From Gemmatimonadota bacterium (lineage in GTDB: Bacteria; Gemmatimonadota; Gemmatimonadetes; Palauibacterales; Palauibacteraceae): a stretch of DNA of 22,088 bases. Positions 6,368 through 14,675 of this stretch are shown in pieces. The notes beneath the pieces were generated by a model, which worked only from the letters and a program-made list of their open reading frames with translations, was not told the DNA's origin and ran no database searches. The stretch lies in contig JAMJQV010000034.1 of assembly GCA_023554435.1 (NCBI GenBank), positions 1 through 22,088 of the forward strand, in the 5' to 3' direction. Position 1 is the first letter of the stretch; the number at the start of each line of letters is the position of its first letter. A program made the translations under genes and the position numbers.

Positions 6368-8968
6368 ATGATTCCAGCAGACAGACTGACGGTGAGGGCG
6401 GGCCGATCCCTCCAGGAAGCGGCGGAAATCGCACGGAGTGGGGGGAATCCGGCGGTCGAGGACGTACACCTCCTCGCCGGCTTGCTCGCCGAGGAAGACG
6501 GAATCGTCGAACCCGTGCTGCGGAAGGTCGGCGCGGAGCCTGAGCAGATACGATCCGCGGTGGAGGAGAGCCTGGGGCGTCTGCCTCGGCAGACGGGCGC
6601 GGCGCCAGCGGCCAGCCGGGAACTGGGCCGGGTTCTTGACGAAGCGGATACCGAGGCTCGGCGTATGGACGATCTCTACGTGTCCACCGAGCACCTGCTC
6701 ATCGCCCTCGCGAGCAAGCAGGCCAGCACCACGCGACAGATACTCGCCAACGAGGGCGCCACGCAGGAGGCGCTGCGCGAAGCCCTGGAGTCGGTGAGAG
6801 GGCCGCACAAGGTCACGGACCAGGAGGCGGAGGGGAAGTACCGGGCGCTGGAGCGTTTCGGTGTCGATCTCACGGAGCGCGCACGGGCCGGCGAGTTGGA
6901 CCCGGTGATCGGTCGGGATTCGGAGATTCGACGGGTCATGCAGGTCCTGTCCCGGCGTACGAAGAACAACCCGGTCCTCATCGGTGAGCCAGGCGTCGGA
7001 AAGACCGCGATCGCCGAGGGGCTCGCGCAGCGTATCGTTGCGGGGGACGTACCGGAAAGCCTGCGGAGCAAGAGGCTGATCGAGTTGGATATCGCCGCCA
7101 TGCTCGCGGGAGCGAAGTATCGGGGAGAGTTCGAGGAACGACTCAAGTCAGCTCTGAAGGAGATCACGGAAGCGAAGGGCAAGTACATCGTCTTCCTTGA
7201 CGAACTTCACACGATCGTGGGCGCAGGTGCGGCGGAAGGCGCGGTCGACGCTGGCAACATGCTGAAGCCACCGCTGGCTCGTGGAGAACTGCGGATGGTC
7301 GGAGCGACCACGCTCGATGAGTACCGCAAACACATCGAAAAGGACCCGGCGCTCGAACGACGGTTCCAGCCCGTGTTTGTCGGGGAACCGGGTCTGTCGG
7401 AAACGGTCGGGATATTGCGCGGGCTGAAGGAGAAGTACGAGGTGCACCACGGAGTACGGATCACGGACCCGGCTCTGGTAGCGGCAGCCCGCCTGTCGGA
7501 CCGGTACATAGGAGATCGCTTCCTGCCGGACAAGGCGATCGATCTGATGGACGAAGCCGCGTCCAGGCTCCGAATCGAGATCGACTCGATGCCGGAGGAA
7601 ATCGACGTACTGGAGCGAAGAGCCGTCCAACTCGAAATCGAGCGAGAGGCGTTGCGAGACGAAACGGACGCCCGCAGCACGGAGCGGCTCTCCGCCCTCG
7701 AGACGGAGCTGGCGGCGATCAGGGAGCAGCTCGCGGGGCTCAAGGCGCGGTGGGGCCTGGAGAAGGACGCGATTGAGCGGGTGCGGGGGTTGAAGAGAGA
7801 GTTGGAGGAGACATCCATAGCCGCGGAGCAGGCCACGCGAGCCGGTGACCTGCAGCGGGCGGCGGAGATCAAGTATGGCGATGCGCCCCGCCTCCGTGAC
7901 AGCCTCGTCGAGGCGGAAGCCGAACTCACGGCGATGCAGGCCGAGGGCAGTCTTCTCAAGGAAGAGGTGGACGCGGAGGACATCGCGGAGGTCGTGGCCT
8001 CGTGGACGGGAATCCCGGTCACTCGAATGCTGGAGACCGAGCAGGATCGCCTGACGCATCTGGAGGACCACCTGCATGAGCGGGTCGTCAATCAAAGCGA
8101 GGCGATTACGGCCGTCTCCAACGCCGTTCGGAGGAGTCGCGCCGGTCTGCAGGATCCCGATCGACCTGTCGGCAGCTTCATCTTCCTCGGGCCCACCGGG
8201 GTCGGCAAGACGGAGACGGCGCGCGCCCTGGCGGAGTTTCTGTTCGACGATGACGAGGCGATGGTGCGCATCGACATGTCGGAGTACATGGAGCGCCACG
8301 CCGTGTCGCGTCTCATCGGCGCTCCACCGGGGTACGTGGGATACGAGGAGGGCGGGCAGCTGACGGAGTCAGTCCGCCGACGGCCCTACACCGTGGTCCT
8401 GTTCGACGAGATCGAGAAGGCTCACCCGGAGGTGTTCAACGTCCTGCTGCAGATCCTGGACGACGGGCGGCTCACGGACGGCCAGGGGCGGACTGTCGAT
8501 TTTCGGAACGCCGTCCTGATCATGACCAGCAACCTGGGCAGTTCGTATATCCTGGAGCACCAGGGCGACGACTGGGGGGCGGTGGAGGACAAGGTCAAGG
8601 AAGCACTCAGACAGAACTTCAGGCCCGAGTTCCTGAATCGGATCGACGATATTCTGGTCTTCCAGCCTCTTGGGAAGCAGGAGCTCGAGCAAGTCGTTGG
8701 CATGCAGCTCGAGCGTCTGGGGGACCTGGCGAGAGAGCGGCAGGTGGAACTGGAGGTGACGCCCGCGGCCCGGCGAATGATCGCCGAGGTTGGATTCGAC
8801 CCCGCTTTCGGGGCGCGCCCGATCAAGCGCGCGATCCAGCATCTGGTGTCGGATCCGCTGGCAATGGCCTTTCTCGAGGGGCGGTTCCACGATGGGGATG
8901 TCATCGAGGTCGACGCCGGGGAGGACGACACCCTTCGATTTCGCCGATTGGGCGGGCCAGACGACTGA
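6368..8968 (+). CDS. clpB: ATP-dependent disaggregase ClpB (Hsp100)
   Basis: This 866-residue ClpB matches the usual family length. It contains the Clp N-domain repeats (about 1-145). D1 has Walker A GEPGVGKT (206-213), Walker B FLDE (276-279) and arginine fingers R331-R332. The coiled-coil middle domain (about 405-530) separates ClpB from ClpA. D2 has Walker A GPTGVGKT (608-615), Walker B LFDE (678-681), the FRPEFLNRID segment (751-760) and sensor-2 GARPIK (815-820). Together with DnaK it threads aggregated proteins through its hexameric pore. I chose ATG 6368 (MIPADRLTVRA) because the family N-terminus begins here and AGAGAGG lies 10 nt upstream. A second short hairpin region follows the stop. 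Its leader carries a 10-bp inverted repeat that may regulate it. Confidence 0.97.
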   Translation: MIPADRLTVRAGRSLQEAAEIARSGGNPAVEDVHLLAGLLAEEDGIVEPVLRKVGAEPEQIRSAVEESLGRLPRQTGAAPAASRELGRVLDEADTEARRMDDLYVSTEHLLIALASKQASTTRQILANEGATQEALREALESVRGPHKVTDQEAEGKYRALERFGVDLTERARAGELDPVIGRDSEIRRVMQVLSRRTKNNPVLIGEPGVGKTAIAEGLAQRIVAGDVPESLRSKRLIELDIAAMLAGAKYRGEFEERLKSALKEITEAKGKYIVFLDELHTIVGAGAAEGAVDAGNMLKPPLARGELRMVGATTLDEYRKHIEKDPALERRFQPVFVGEPGLSETVGILRGLKEKYEVHHGVRITDPALVAAARLSDRYIGDRFLPDKAIDLMDEAASRLRIEIDSMPEEIDVLERRAVQLEIEREALRDETDARSTERLSALETELAAIREQLAGLKARWGLEKDAIERVRGLKRELEETSIAAEQATRAGDLQRAAEIKYGDAPRLRDSLVEAEAELTAMQAEGSLLKEEVDAEDIAEVVASWTGIPVTRMLETEQDRLTHLEDHLHERVVNQSEAITAVSNAVRRSRAGLQDPDRPVGSFIFLGPTGVGKTETARALAEFLFDDDEAMVRIDMSEYMERHAVSRLIGAPPGYVGYEEGGQLTESVRRRPYTVVLFDEIEKAHPEVFNVLLQILDDGRLTDGQGRTVDFRNAVLIMTSNLGSSYILEHQGDDWGAVEDKVKEALRQNFRPEFLNRIDDILVFQPLGKQELEQVVGMQLERLGDLARERQVELEVTPAARRMIAEVGFDPAFGARPIKRAIQHLVSDPLAMAFLEGRFHDGDVIEVDAGEDDTLRFRRLGGPDD

Positions 8969-8978
8969 TTGGGAGGTG

Positions 8979-9016
8979 CCCCGGAGAAGGGGATGTCTTG
9001 ACGCCCCCTCCGGGGG
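8979..9016 (+). terminator. tandem short hairpins after clpB
   Basis: Two GC hairpins follow the clpB stop: CCCC (8979-8982) with GGGG (8989-8992), and CCCCC (9004-9008) with GGGGG (9012-9016) around a 3-nt loop. Neither has a T-tract. They may end or slow clpB transcription. Support is structural only. Confidence 0.3.
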
Positions 9017-9037
9017 GATCACATTACGCGAGGTATG

Positions 9038-9043
9038 TATACT
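9038..9043 (+). promoter_or_regulatory. candidate -10 box upstream of the small lipoprotein gene
   Basis: TATACT differs by one base from the TATAAT consensus and lies 23 nt before the TTG start, in an otherwise very GC-rich region. No good -35 hexamer is found 16-18 nt upstream, so this is a weak call. Confidence 0.25.
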
Positions 9044-9066
9044 CCAACGCGGACCGGAGAGGCCCT

Positions 9067-9543
9067 TTGAGCGGTTTACGAGTGTGGCAACATCGAGGGA
9101 CGGGATTGGGGATGATCGCTCTCCTGGCGGTGATCACGGGTGGTTGTTCGGCCAAGACCACGAGCCAATCGGGCTCCACCTACGGAGCTTCGACGTCGGA
9201 GATGGCTGTCAGGGGCTTTCTGGATGGAGCGAACGCCGACGACTATGGCCGGATGTCTGACGTGTTCGGGACCGATGCGGGCCCGGCTGTCGAGAGGTTC
9301 GGAGTGACCGACGTCGAGCAGCGCATGATCTTTCTGGCGGGACTCCTGAAGCACACGAGTTACGAACTTCAGCAGTCAAACCTGGCGCAGCTCGGGCCGG
9401 ATCGAGTTCGGTGGGAGGCACGAATGTCAGGTACCCGGAAGGGCTCGGTCGTCGTACCGATCATCACGGTGCCGGACGGGTCCGGTCGATGGTACGTGGA
9501 GCGACTCAACCTGGATGCGTTGGGCGCCTCAGCCGGCTCGTAG
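9067..9543 (+). CDS. small predicted lipoprotein, unknown function
   Basis: The product has 158 residues from TTG 9067, preceded by GGAGAGG (9056-9062) with 4-nt spacing. The N-terminus has a positively charged segment, then a hydrophobic core MIALLAVITGGC with candidate lipidation at C27. The -3 residue is Thr, so the lipobox is slightly atypical. The mature part begins with a Ser/Thr-rich linker. It then forms a compact alpha/beta domain with 'EMAVRGFLDGANADDYGRM' and a C-terminal 'GRWYVERLNLDAL' strand. This resembles the NTF2-like/DUF4878-type lipoproteins in general plan, but the match is unconfirmed. An ATG at 9112 would cut off the basic N-region, and an upstream TTG at 8998 overlaps a hairpin; both are less likely. 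It follows clpB and converges on the epimerase gene with 26 bp between. Confidence 0.65.
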   Translation: MSGLRVWQHRGTGLGMIALLAVITGGCSAKTTSQSGSTYGASTSEMAVRGFLDGANADDYGRMSDVFGTDAGPAVERFGVTDVEQRMIFLAGLLKHTSYELQQSNLAQLGPDRVRWEARMSGTRKGSVVVPIITVPDGSGRWYVERLNLDALGASAGS

Positions 9544-9569
9544 CTGGGAGGTGGACGGACCGCCGCAGG

Positions 9570-9971
9570 TCAGTCGACGGTTTCGACGAGTTCCAGGAGC
9601 ACTCCGCCGCAGTCCCTGGGATGCAGGAAAGCCACTGTTCGACCACCTGCGCCAGTACGGACGCCGGGTGCAATCGGAAGGATGTCGGATCTCGCGAGGC
9701 GGGCGAGGGCCTCATCCATGTCCGGGACGGACAGGCAGACGTGGTGCAGTCCCTGGCCGCGTTTCTCGAGGAATCGGGCGATAGGAGAGTCGGGGCTGCC
9801 GGGCTCGAGCAGCTCGATACGGCCCTGGCCGTGCCCGAAGAAGACGACTTCAACGTCTTCCGCCGGAACCGTTTCGCGTCCGGCCGGGTTGACACCCAGC
9901 ATGGCCTCGAATGCGGGGACGGATGCGAGAAGTGAATTGACCGCGATGCCGATGTGGTCGATCTTGAACAT
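9570..9971 (-). CDS. mce: methylmalonyl-CoA epimerase (VOC family)
   Basis: This 133-residue protein is a two-module VOC (glyoxalase/bleomycin-resistance fold). It reads FKIDHIGIAV at the start, RIELLEP near 51-57, GLHHVCLSV at 74-82 and GVLLELVE at 123-130. Likely metal ligands are H6, E53, H76 or H77, and E127, as in methylmalonyl-CoA epimerases. That enzyme interconverts the 2R and 2S forms of methylmalonyl-CoA between propionyl-CoA carboxylase and the B12-dependent mutase in the cytoplasm. ATG 9971 is preceded by GGAG at 6-nt spacing. No mutase or carboxylase gene lies in the window. It diverges from trxA over 109 bp. Length and motifs favour this over other VOC enzymes, but VOC specificity is hard to fix from sequence alone. 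Confidence 0.82.
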   Translation of the reverse strand: MFKIDHIGIAVNSLLASVPAFEAMLGVNPAGRETVPAEDVEVVFFGHGQGRIELLEPGSPDSPIARFLEKRGQGLHHVCLSVPDMDEALARLARSDILPIAPGVRTGAGGRTVAFLHPRDCGGVLLELVETVD

Positions 9972-10080
9972 TCGAACTCCGGTAGGCCGGTTGTGATCAG
10001 GGGCGTACGGGCGCCGGCGACGGACTTTGGAGAATACTAGACGTACAGCGAACGCTTTTCCACAGGAACGAGGTAATATC

Positions 10081-10410
10081 GTGTCAACTGTAGAGCTCGT
10101 CACACTGACGGACGGCAATTTCGAGCAGGAAATCGAGTCCAGCGAGGGCCTTGCCATCGTTGACTTCTGGGCCGAGTGGTGCGGACCGTGCCGTCTCGTG
10201 GGTCCGGTGGTCGCCGAACTGGCGAACGAGTACGCGGGTCAGGTGAAGGTCGGCAAGCTGGACGTGGACTCGAATCGGGTCACGTCCCAGCGTTATGGCA
10301 TACGCTCGATCCCGAGCATCCTGTACTTCAAGGACGGGGAACTCGTGGATGTCGTGGTGGGTGCGGTTCCCAAGTCGCACCTCGAGCAGAAGATCCAGCA
10401 GTACGTCTGA
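10081..10410 (+). CDS. trxA: thioredoxin
   Basis: This 109-residue classic thioredoxin has active site WCGPC (C34 and C37), the buried Asp in IVDFWAEW (D28) and the cis-proline P78 in RSIPSILYF. The C-terminal GAVPKSHLEQKIQQYV matches the family's last helix. It reduces protein disulfides in the cytoplasm, using thioredoxin reductase, which is not in this window. I chose GTG 10081 because GAGG lies 8 nt upstream and the protein then has the normal thioredoxin length. A start at 10027 would add 18 residues with no counterpart in the family. It is followed by a strong hairpin, so it is probably monocistronic or partly read through into rsmI. Confidence 0.95.
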   Translation: MSTVELVTLTDGNFEQEIESSEGLAIVDFWAEWCGPCRLVGPVVAELANEYAGQVKVGKLDVDSNRVTSQRYGIRSIPSILYFKDGELVDVVVGAVPKSHLEQKIQQYV

Positions 10411-10440
10411 GCGCGATTCCTCGAGCGAAACGGAGGAAGT

Positions 10441-10473
10441 GCGCCCTCCCCCCGTACGCCGGGAGGAGGGCGC
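10441..10473 (+). terminator. strong hairpin between trxA and rsmI, overlapping the rsmI ribosome binding region
   Basis: GCGCCCTCC (10441-10449) pairs perfectly with GGAGGGCGC (10465-10473): nine base pairs with a 15-nt loop that can pair further (CCCC with GGGG). It lies 30 nt after the trxA stop and 9 nt before the rsmI ATG. It is followed by TCGTCTGAT rather than a T-run. It can act as a trxA terminator. It also buries the only good Shine-Dalgarno for rsmI (AGGAGGG 10464-10470). Confidence 0.5.
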
Positions 10474-10482
10474 TCGTCTGAT

Positions 10483-11331
10483 ATGACGCCAGGTAGCCTT
10501 CTGATCGTCAGCACGCCGATTGGCAATCTCGCGGATCTCTCCGCTCGGGCGCTCGAGACCCTGGAGCGAGTGAGGGTCGTGTACGCGGAGGACACTCGCC
10601 ACAGCTCGACCCTGCTGCGGCACTATGGATTCAAGACTCCGTTGCGGTCTCTGCACGAGCACAACGAAGTCCAGCGTACGGCTGAGGTCCTTGAGCGGTT
10701 GGCCGCTGGCGAGGATTGCGCTCTCATTTCCGATGCCGGCACGCCGACGGTGTCCGATCCCGGTACTCGGCTCGTCACTGCCGTGGCCGATGCCGGATTC
10801 AGGGTGGTTCCCATACCGGGTCCGTCGGCGGTCACCGCCGCTCTCTCGGCTTCGGGGCTATCGGCGGGTCGATTCCTGTTCCTTGGCTTCGCTCCCCGGA
10901 AGGGCAAGGAGCGGGACCAATGGATGCAACAAGCCCTCGACTCCCCGAACACAGTGGTCGTGTTCGAGGCTCCTGGGCGTTTGGAGACCTTGCTTGGAGG
11001 GTGGGTCGCCGCGGGCGCAGCCGAGAGGCAGTGCGTGGTGTGCCGGGAGCTCACGAAGCTGCACGAGGAGGTGAGGCGCGGAACGGTAGGCGCTCTGTTG
11101 GACTATTACGCTGTGGGAAGGGTGCGCGGAGAGATCACCGTGGTGCTCGAAGGTCGGGCTCCGAGCTCGCTCGGAGAACCGATCGATGAAGCGGCTGCGC
11201 TGGCCGTCGCTTGCCAGATGACGGACGAGGGGAGAACGACGCAGGAAACCGCGCGTCGTCTACGGGGAGAGTTTGGGATGACCAGGAACCAGGCGTACGA
11301 GCTGGCTCTCAAGGCGGCTGAAAGGAAGTGA
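10483..11331 (+). CDS. rsmI: 16S rRNA (cytidine-1402 2'-O)-methyltransferase RsmI
   Basis: This 282-residue protein has the tetrapyrrole-methylase fold with RsmI signatures: IVSTPIGNLADLS (8-20), YAEDTRHS (34-41), LISDAGTPTVSDPG (81-94) and IPGPSAVTAAL (111-121). The C-terminal tail (FGMTRNQAYELALKA) is also family-typical. With RsmH it modifies C1402 in the decoding centre of 16S rRNA. ATG 10483 is the natural start. The nearest SD (AGGAGGG) is 12 nt upstream and lies in the 3' arm of a hairpin, so initiation may be regulated. The stop overlaps the next gene's start in GTGA (11328-11331), tying rsmI to the envelope operon. Confidence 0.94.
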   Translation: MTPGSLLIVSTPIGNLADLSARALETLERVRVVYAEDTRHSSTLLRHYGFKTPLRSLHEHNEVQRTAEVLERLAAGEDCALISDAGTPTVSDPGTRLVTAVADAGFRVVPIPGPSAVTAALSASGLSAGRFLFLGFAPRKGKERDQWMQQALDSPNTVVVFEAPGRLETLLGGWVAAGAAERQCVVCRELTKLHEEVRRGTVGALLDYYAVGRVRGEITVVLEGRAPSSLGEPIDEAAALAVACQMTDEGRTTQETARRLRGEFGMTRNQAYELALKAAERK

Positions 11332-14300
11332 CTCCGAGCGAGGCGAGCCGAGAGCTCGCCCGTACGGCGGCGATAGTCCGGTCGACGGGGCGGCGTATCG
11401 CGCTGTGGCGAGGCGCGGTCGTCGGCGTTCCGTTGTTGGCCATCGTTCTGGCAACCAGCCTGCTGCCCCGCGGATGGCTGGCCCGTCCCGGATCCTACCT
11501 CCCCATGGTGCTGGCGTCTCTGGGGCTGGCCGCCTTCGCCGCAGCCGGCCTGGTAGCCGGGTTCTCGATCCGGGGGTACCGACTCCGGCGCAGAGTGTCG
11601 GAGATCGAGAAGGCGCGGGGACTCGCACGGGGAGACTTGCTCGGCGCCATTGAGCTCGACGGACAGGAACGCGAAGGCGCGGAATTGGTGGCTCTGCATC
11701 GGGCGCGGGTGGCGGGCGTGCTGCGAGGCCTGAGCCCTCGCGATCTGCTCCCGGAATCGCACGATCGCCTTCGGACCACGCGCCGCATCGCAATTCCCGG
11801 TATTGGTGTGGTGCTGGCGGTGCTGGCGGGCGGTCTGGTTGCCAGTCCTGAGTCCCTGCAGGCGATGCTGACATCCCTTGCGAGTCCGTGGTCGGTCTCG
11901 TTCCCACCGCCGCCTCCGCCGCTTCGGGTCAGTCCACCCGGGGGGGAGGTCCTGCGCGGAACCGGCCTCGACATCGTCGTCAGCGCTACGGGGCGGTCGC
12001 GAGTGTTCCTGGCCCAGAGTCTTCCGGGGACTCCAACGCGTTGGGATACCGTGAGCGTAGTGGACGGAATCGCTTCGGCTCGGATCCATCCGGTTGACGA
12101 CGTCGTCCGCTTCTGGGCCCGGGACGAACGGGGCAGCGTGACAGACACGTTCTCGGTGGTTCCGCTCGATCCGCTCACTGTTACGGCTCTCCAGGTCGAG
12201 TTGGACTACCCGCCGTACCTCGCCCGCACTCGGGATGTGATCCGCGGATACATCACCCGGCTCGATGTTCCCGCGGGCACGCAGCTCGGACTCACCGCCC
12301 GGACGAATCACCCGATCCGTCGCATGGGGCTGGTCCGGCAGCGGGCCAGCGGGACCGACACGGTTTCCTTCGAGATCGATTCCGATCGGGCCACGGGGAG
12401 CCTGTTGGCGACGGACAGCGCCAGCCTTTCGTGGTCGCTGGTGCCTCGGGAGAGGGTCCCCGGACTCCGCACTCCGCCCGCGATCGTCCTCTCCGTCCTT
12501 GCCGACGAGGCTCCGACCGTGAGCGTCAGGTATCCGGGAGAAGACACGGTGTTGGGCATCGCCCAGGCCCTCTCACTCGTGATCGAGGCGAGGGATGACC
12601 ACGGGCTCGCCGAGGTCGGGTTGGCCTGGTGGCGCGTGTCTGCGGGCGGCCGAACCGATTCCCCTGTCCAGGAGAGGCTTTCGGGCAGCGCAGGTCGGAG
12701 GTTGCTGCTTCGGCCGACCATTGATCTCGAGGCTGCAGGCTTCCTGCCGGGCGACGAGATCGTCTACTACGTCACGGCCCGGGACTCCAGACCCGGTGCC
12801 GCAGCCGTCGTGTCGGACACCTTTCGTGCTCGCCTGGCCGGCCTCGACGAGCTGAGAGATGAGTTGGCCCGCCGGGCCGAGGAACTGGTCGAGGAGACCC
12901 GGTCAATCCGGGAGCGGGCCGGCGATCTTTCAGACGAGGCCCAGGATGCGGAACGCAGGACCGCTGCCCGAAGCCTCGATGCCCAACAGCATGAAGCGGC
13001 CGACCGGGCAGATTTTGGCGCCACGCGAGAGGCCCGAGATATTCTGGGCGAGGCGCGCGAGATCGAGTCGGACCTCGAGAGCATGAGAGAAGAGCTCGGG
13101 CAGGCCCGAAGTGGGCTGGAATCCTCTCCGCTGTTGGACAGGGATCTCCAGGAGCGCCTCGGCGAACTCGAAGCGCTGTTTGAGGAAATCCTGGAGTCAG
13201 GACTGCGCGAGCGAATCGAGGCGTTGGAGCAGTCCCTTCGGGGCCTGGATCAAGGTGAACTCCGAAATGCACTGGCGGAGTTCTCGAGGCAGAGTGCTGA
13301 TCTCGAGGAGAGGCTCGACCGGGCACTGGGGCTTATGGAGAGGGTAGCCCTGGAGCAATCGCTCGAGGGCGCGAGACAGGCGGCGGAGGACCTGACGGCG
13401 CGACAGGACCGGATGTCCGGGCGCGATCCGGCGGACGAGGGGTGGGCCGCGCGGCAAGAGGAAATGGCTGCCGAGTCCGAGGCACTCTCCGATTGGGTGG
13501 ACGAGCTGGCGGACCGACTGGACGGCCAGCAGGCTCCAGATGCCGCTGATCGGGGCAGGGAGGCGGCCGATCAGGCACGCGTCGCCGCGTCACGGATGAG
13601 GTCTGCCGCCGGCAACGTCGGTGAGAGCACAAGCGGTAGCCCTTTATCACCCGGTCCGGAGGCGCGAGAAGCGGCGTCGGCAATGGAGAGCGCGGAGCGC
13701 AGTCTGGCGGCTGCCAGAGAGTCGCTGACCGAGGATTGGCAGGCCGAAGCGATGGAGGTCGTCTCGAGGGCGACGGCAGAGGCGCTCGAGCTCGCCAGGG
13801 AACAGGAGCGGGTCATGGAGAGCCTCCGTTCCGGCCAGCGGCCCCGGGACCTGTCTGGCAGACAGGCTGCCGTGCGTGAAGGACTGGACAACATTTCTCA
13901 GTCCCTGGCGGAGGCCGGGCGCAAGACGGCTCTCATGGATCGCCGCGCGGGTCCAGCGGCAGCGCGGGCGGGGAGAGAGATGGACGCCCTCGGGGAGAGC
14001 CTCTCGGGCGGCGCGGCGCGAAGGAGCGAGGCCATGCGCCAGGGTGAGGCTGCCATGGAAGCGTTGGGTGACCTGGCGGGGTCGCTGCTGGCCAGTCGGA
14101 GAGAGATGGCGGAGGCAAGTTCTGCCACCGGCATGGAGGAGGCCCTCGAGAAGCTCGCCGGCATGGGCAAGCAGCAGGCCGGTGTCAATTCGGAGTCGGG
14201 CGAGCTGTTCATGTTCATGCAGGGGGGGCAGTCGATCGAGGATCGATTGAGGTCGCTCACGGCGAGGCAGGAAGCGGTCTCAGAGGACCTGCGCGATTTG

Positions 14301-14675
14301 GCCGGAGACCCCGCGGCCAGGGAGCTCGGAGCGCGTCCCGCGGAGCTGGCTTCGGAAGCGGACGAAATCGCGCGCCGGCTCGCGGCGGGGGCCCTGGACC
14401 GTGAAACGCTGGACAGGCAGGAGCAGCTGTTTCGACAGCTGCTCGACGCAGGACGCTCACTCGAGAAGGACGAGCGGGACGCCAACCGGCGCGAGGCGAC
14501 GACGGCCAGGCCGCGGGTGACCCTGCGTCCGGACGGTGACGTCGCTTACGAAACGGGTCCCCGGTATCCCTATCCGGAAGAGGCGCACCTGGAGAACCTG
14601 ACGGCCTCGCAGCGCCGCCTGGTCTACGAGTATTTCGACCGACTGAACGGCGCATCCCCGGGGGACAGGCCATGA
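11328..14675 (+). CDS. DUF4175-like large membrane protein with long coiled coil
   Basis: The 1115-residue product begins at GTG 11328, inside the rsmI stop, with only AGGA immediately before it, so translation is probably coupled. Two membrane helices (about 29-46 and 57-80) precede a cytoplasmic loop, then a third helix (about 155-172). The next part has a PPPPPP stretch (193-198) and Ig/beta-rich segments (about 200-500), including LDYPPYLARTRD. Residues about 504-1080 are Glu/Arg/Ala-rich and almost wholly helical, a long coiled coil. The N-terminal layout and the 'PPY..R' segment match what I recall of the DUF4175 family. No enzyme motif is visible. It could act as a membrane-anchored scaffold reaching into the periplasm. 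It is coupled by ATGA (14672-14675) to the TPR gene. Confidence 0.75.
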   Translation: MTPSEASRELARTAAIVRSTGRRIALWRGAVVGVPLLAIVLATSLLPRGWLARPGSYLPMVLASLGLAAFAAAGLVAGFSIRGYRLRRRVSEIEKARGLARGDLLGAIELDGQEREGAELVALHRARVAGVLRGLSPRDLLPESHDRLRTTRRIAIPGIGVVLAVLAGGLVASPESLQAMLTSLASPWSVSFPPPPPPLRVSPPGGEVLRGTGLDIVVSATGRSRVFLAQSLPGTPTRWDTVSVVDGIASARIHPVDDVVRFWARDERGSVTDTFSVVPLDPLTVTALQVELDYPPYLARTRDVIRGYITRLDVPAGTQLGLTARTNHPIRRMGLVRQRASGTDTVSFEIDSDRATGSLLATDSASLSWSLVPRERVPGLRTPPAIVLSVLADEAPTVSVRYPGEDTVLGIAQALSLVIEARDDHGLAEVGLAWWRVSAGGRTDSPVQERLSGSAGRRLLLRPTIDLEAAGFLPGDEIVYYVTARDSRPGAAAVVSDTFRARLAGLDELRDELARRAEELVEETRSIRERAGDLSDEAQDAERRTAARSLDAQQHEAADRADFGATREARDILGEAREIESDLESMREELGQARSGLESSPLLDRDLQERLGELEALFEEILESGLRERIEALEQSLRGLDQGELRNALAEFSRQSADLEERLDRALGLMERVALEQSLEGARQAAEDLTARQDRMSGRDPADEGWAARQEEMAAESEALSDWVDELADRLDGQQAPDAADRGREAADQARVAASRMRSAAGNVGESTSGSPLSPGPEAREAASAMESAERSLAAARESLTEDWQAEAMEVVSRATAEALELAREQERVMESLRSGQRPRDLSGRQAAVREGLDNISQSLAEAGRKTALMDRRAGPAAARAGREMDALGESLSGGAARRSEAMRQGEAAMEALGDLAGSLLASRREMAEASSATGMEEALEKLAGMGKQQAGVNSESGELFMFMQGGQSIEDRLRSLTARQEAVSEDLRDLAGDPAARELGARPAELASEADEIARRLAAGALDRETLDRQEQLFRQLLDAGRSLEKDERDANRREATTARPRVTLRPDGDVAYETGPRYPYPEEAHLENLTASQRRLVYEYFDRLNGASPGDRP

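Noticed and set aside
6665..7450. KPPL in place of the usual KPAL in ClpB D1 (P302)
   Set aside because: A single substitution outside the catalytic motifs. I cannot judge its rarity without an alignment.
11106..12311. 401-codon antisense frame over rsmI and the DUF4175-like gene
   Set aside because: Low-complexity translation, no recognisable motif, and it overlaps two genes coupled on the other strand.
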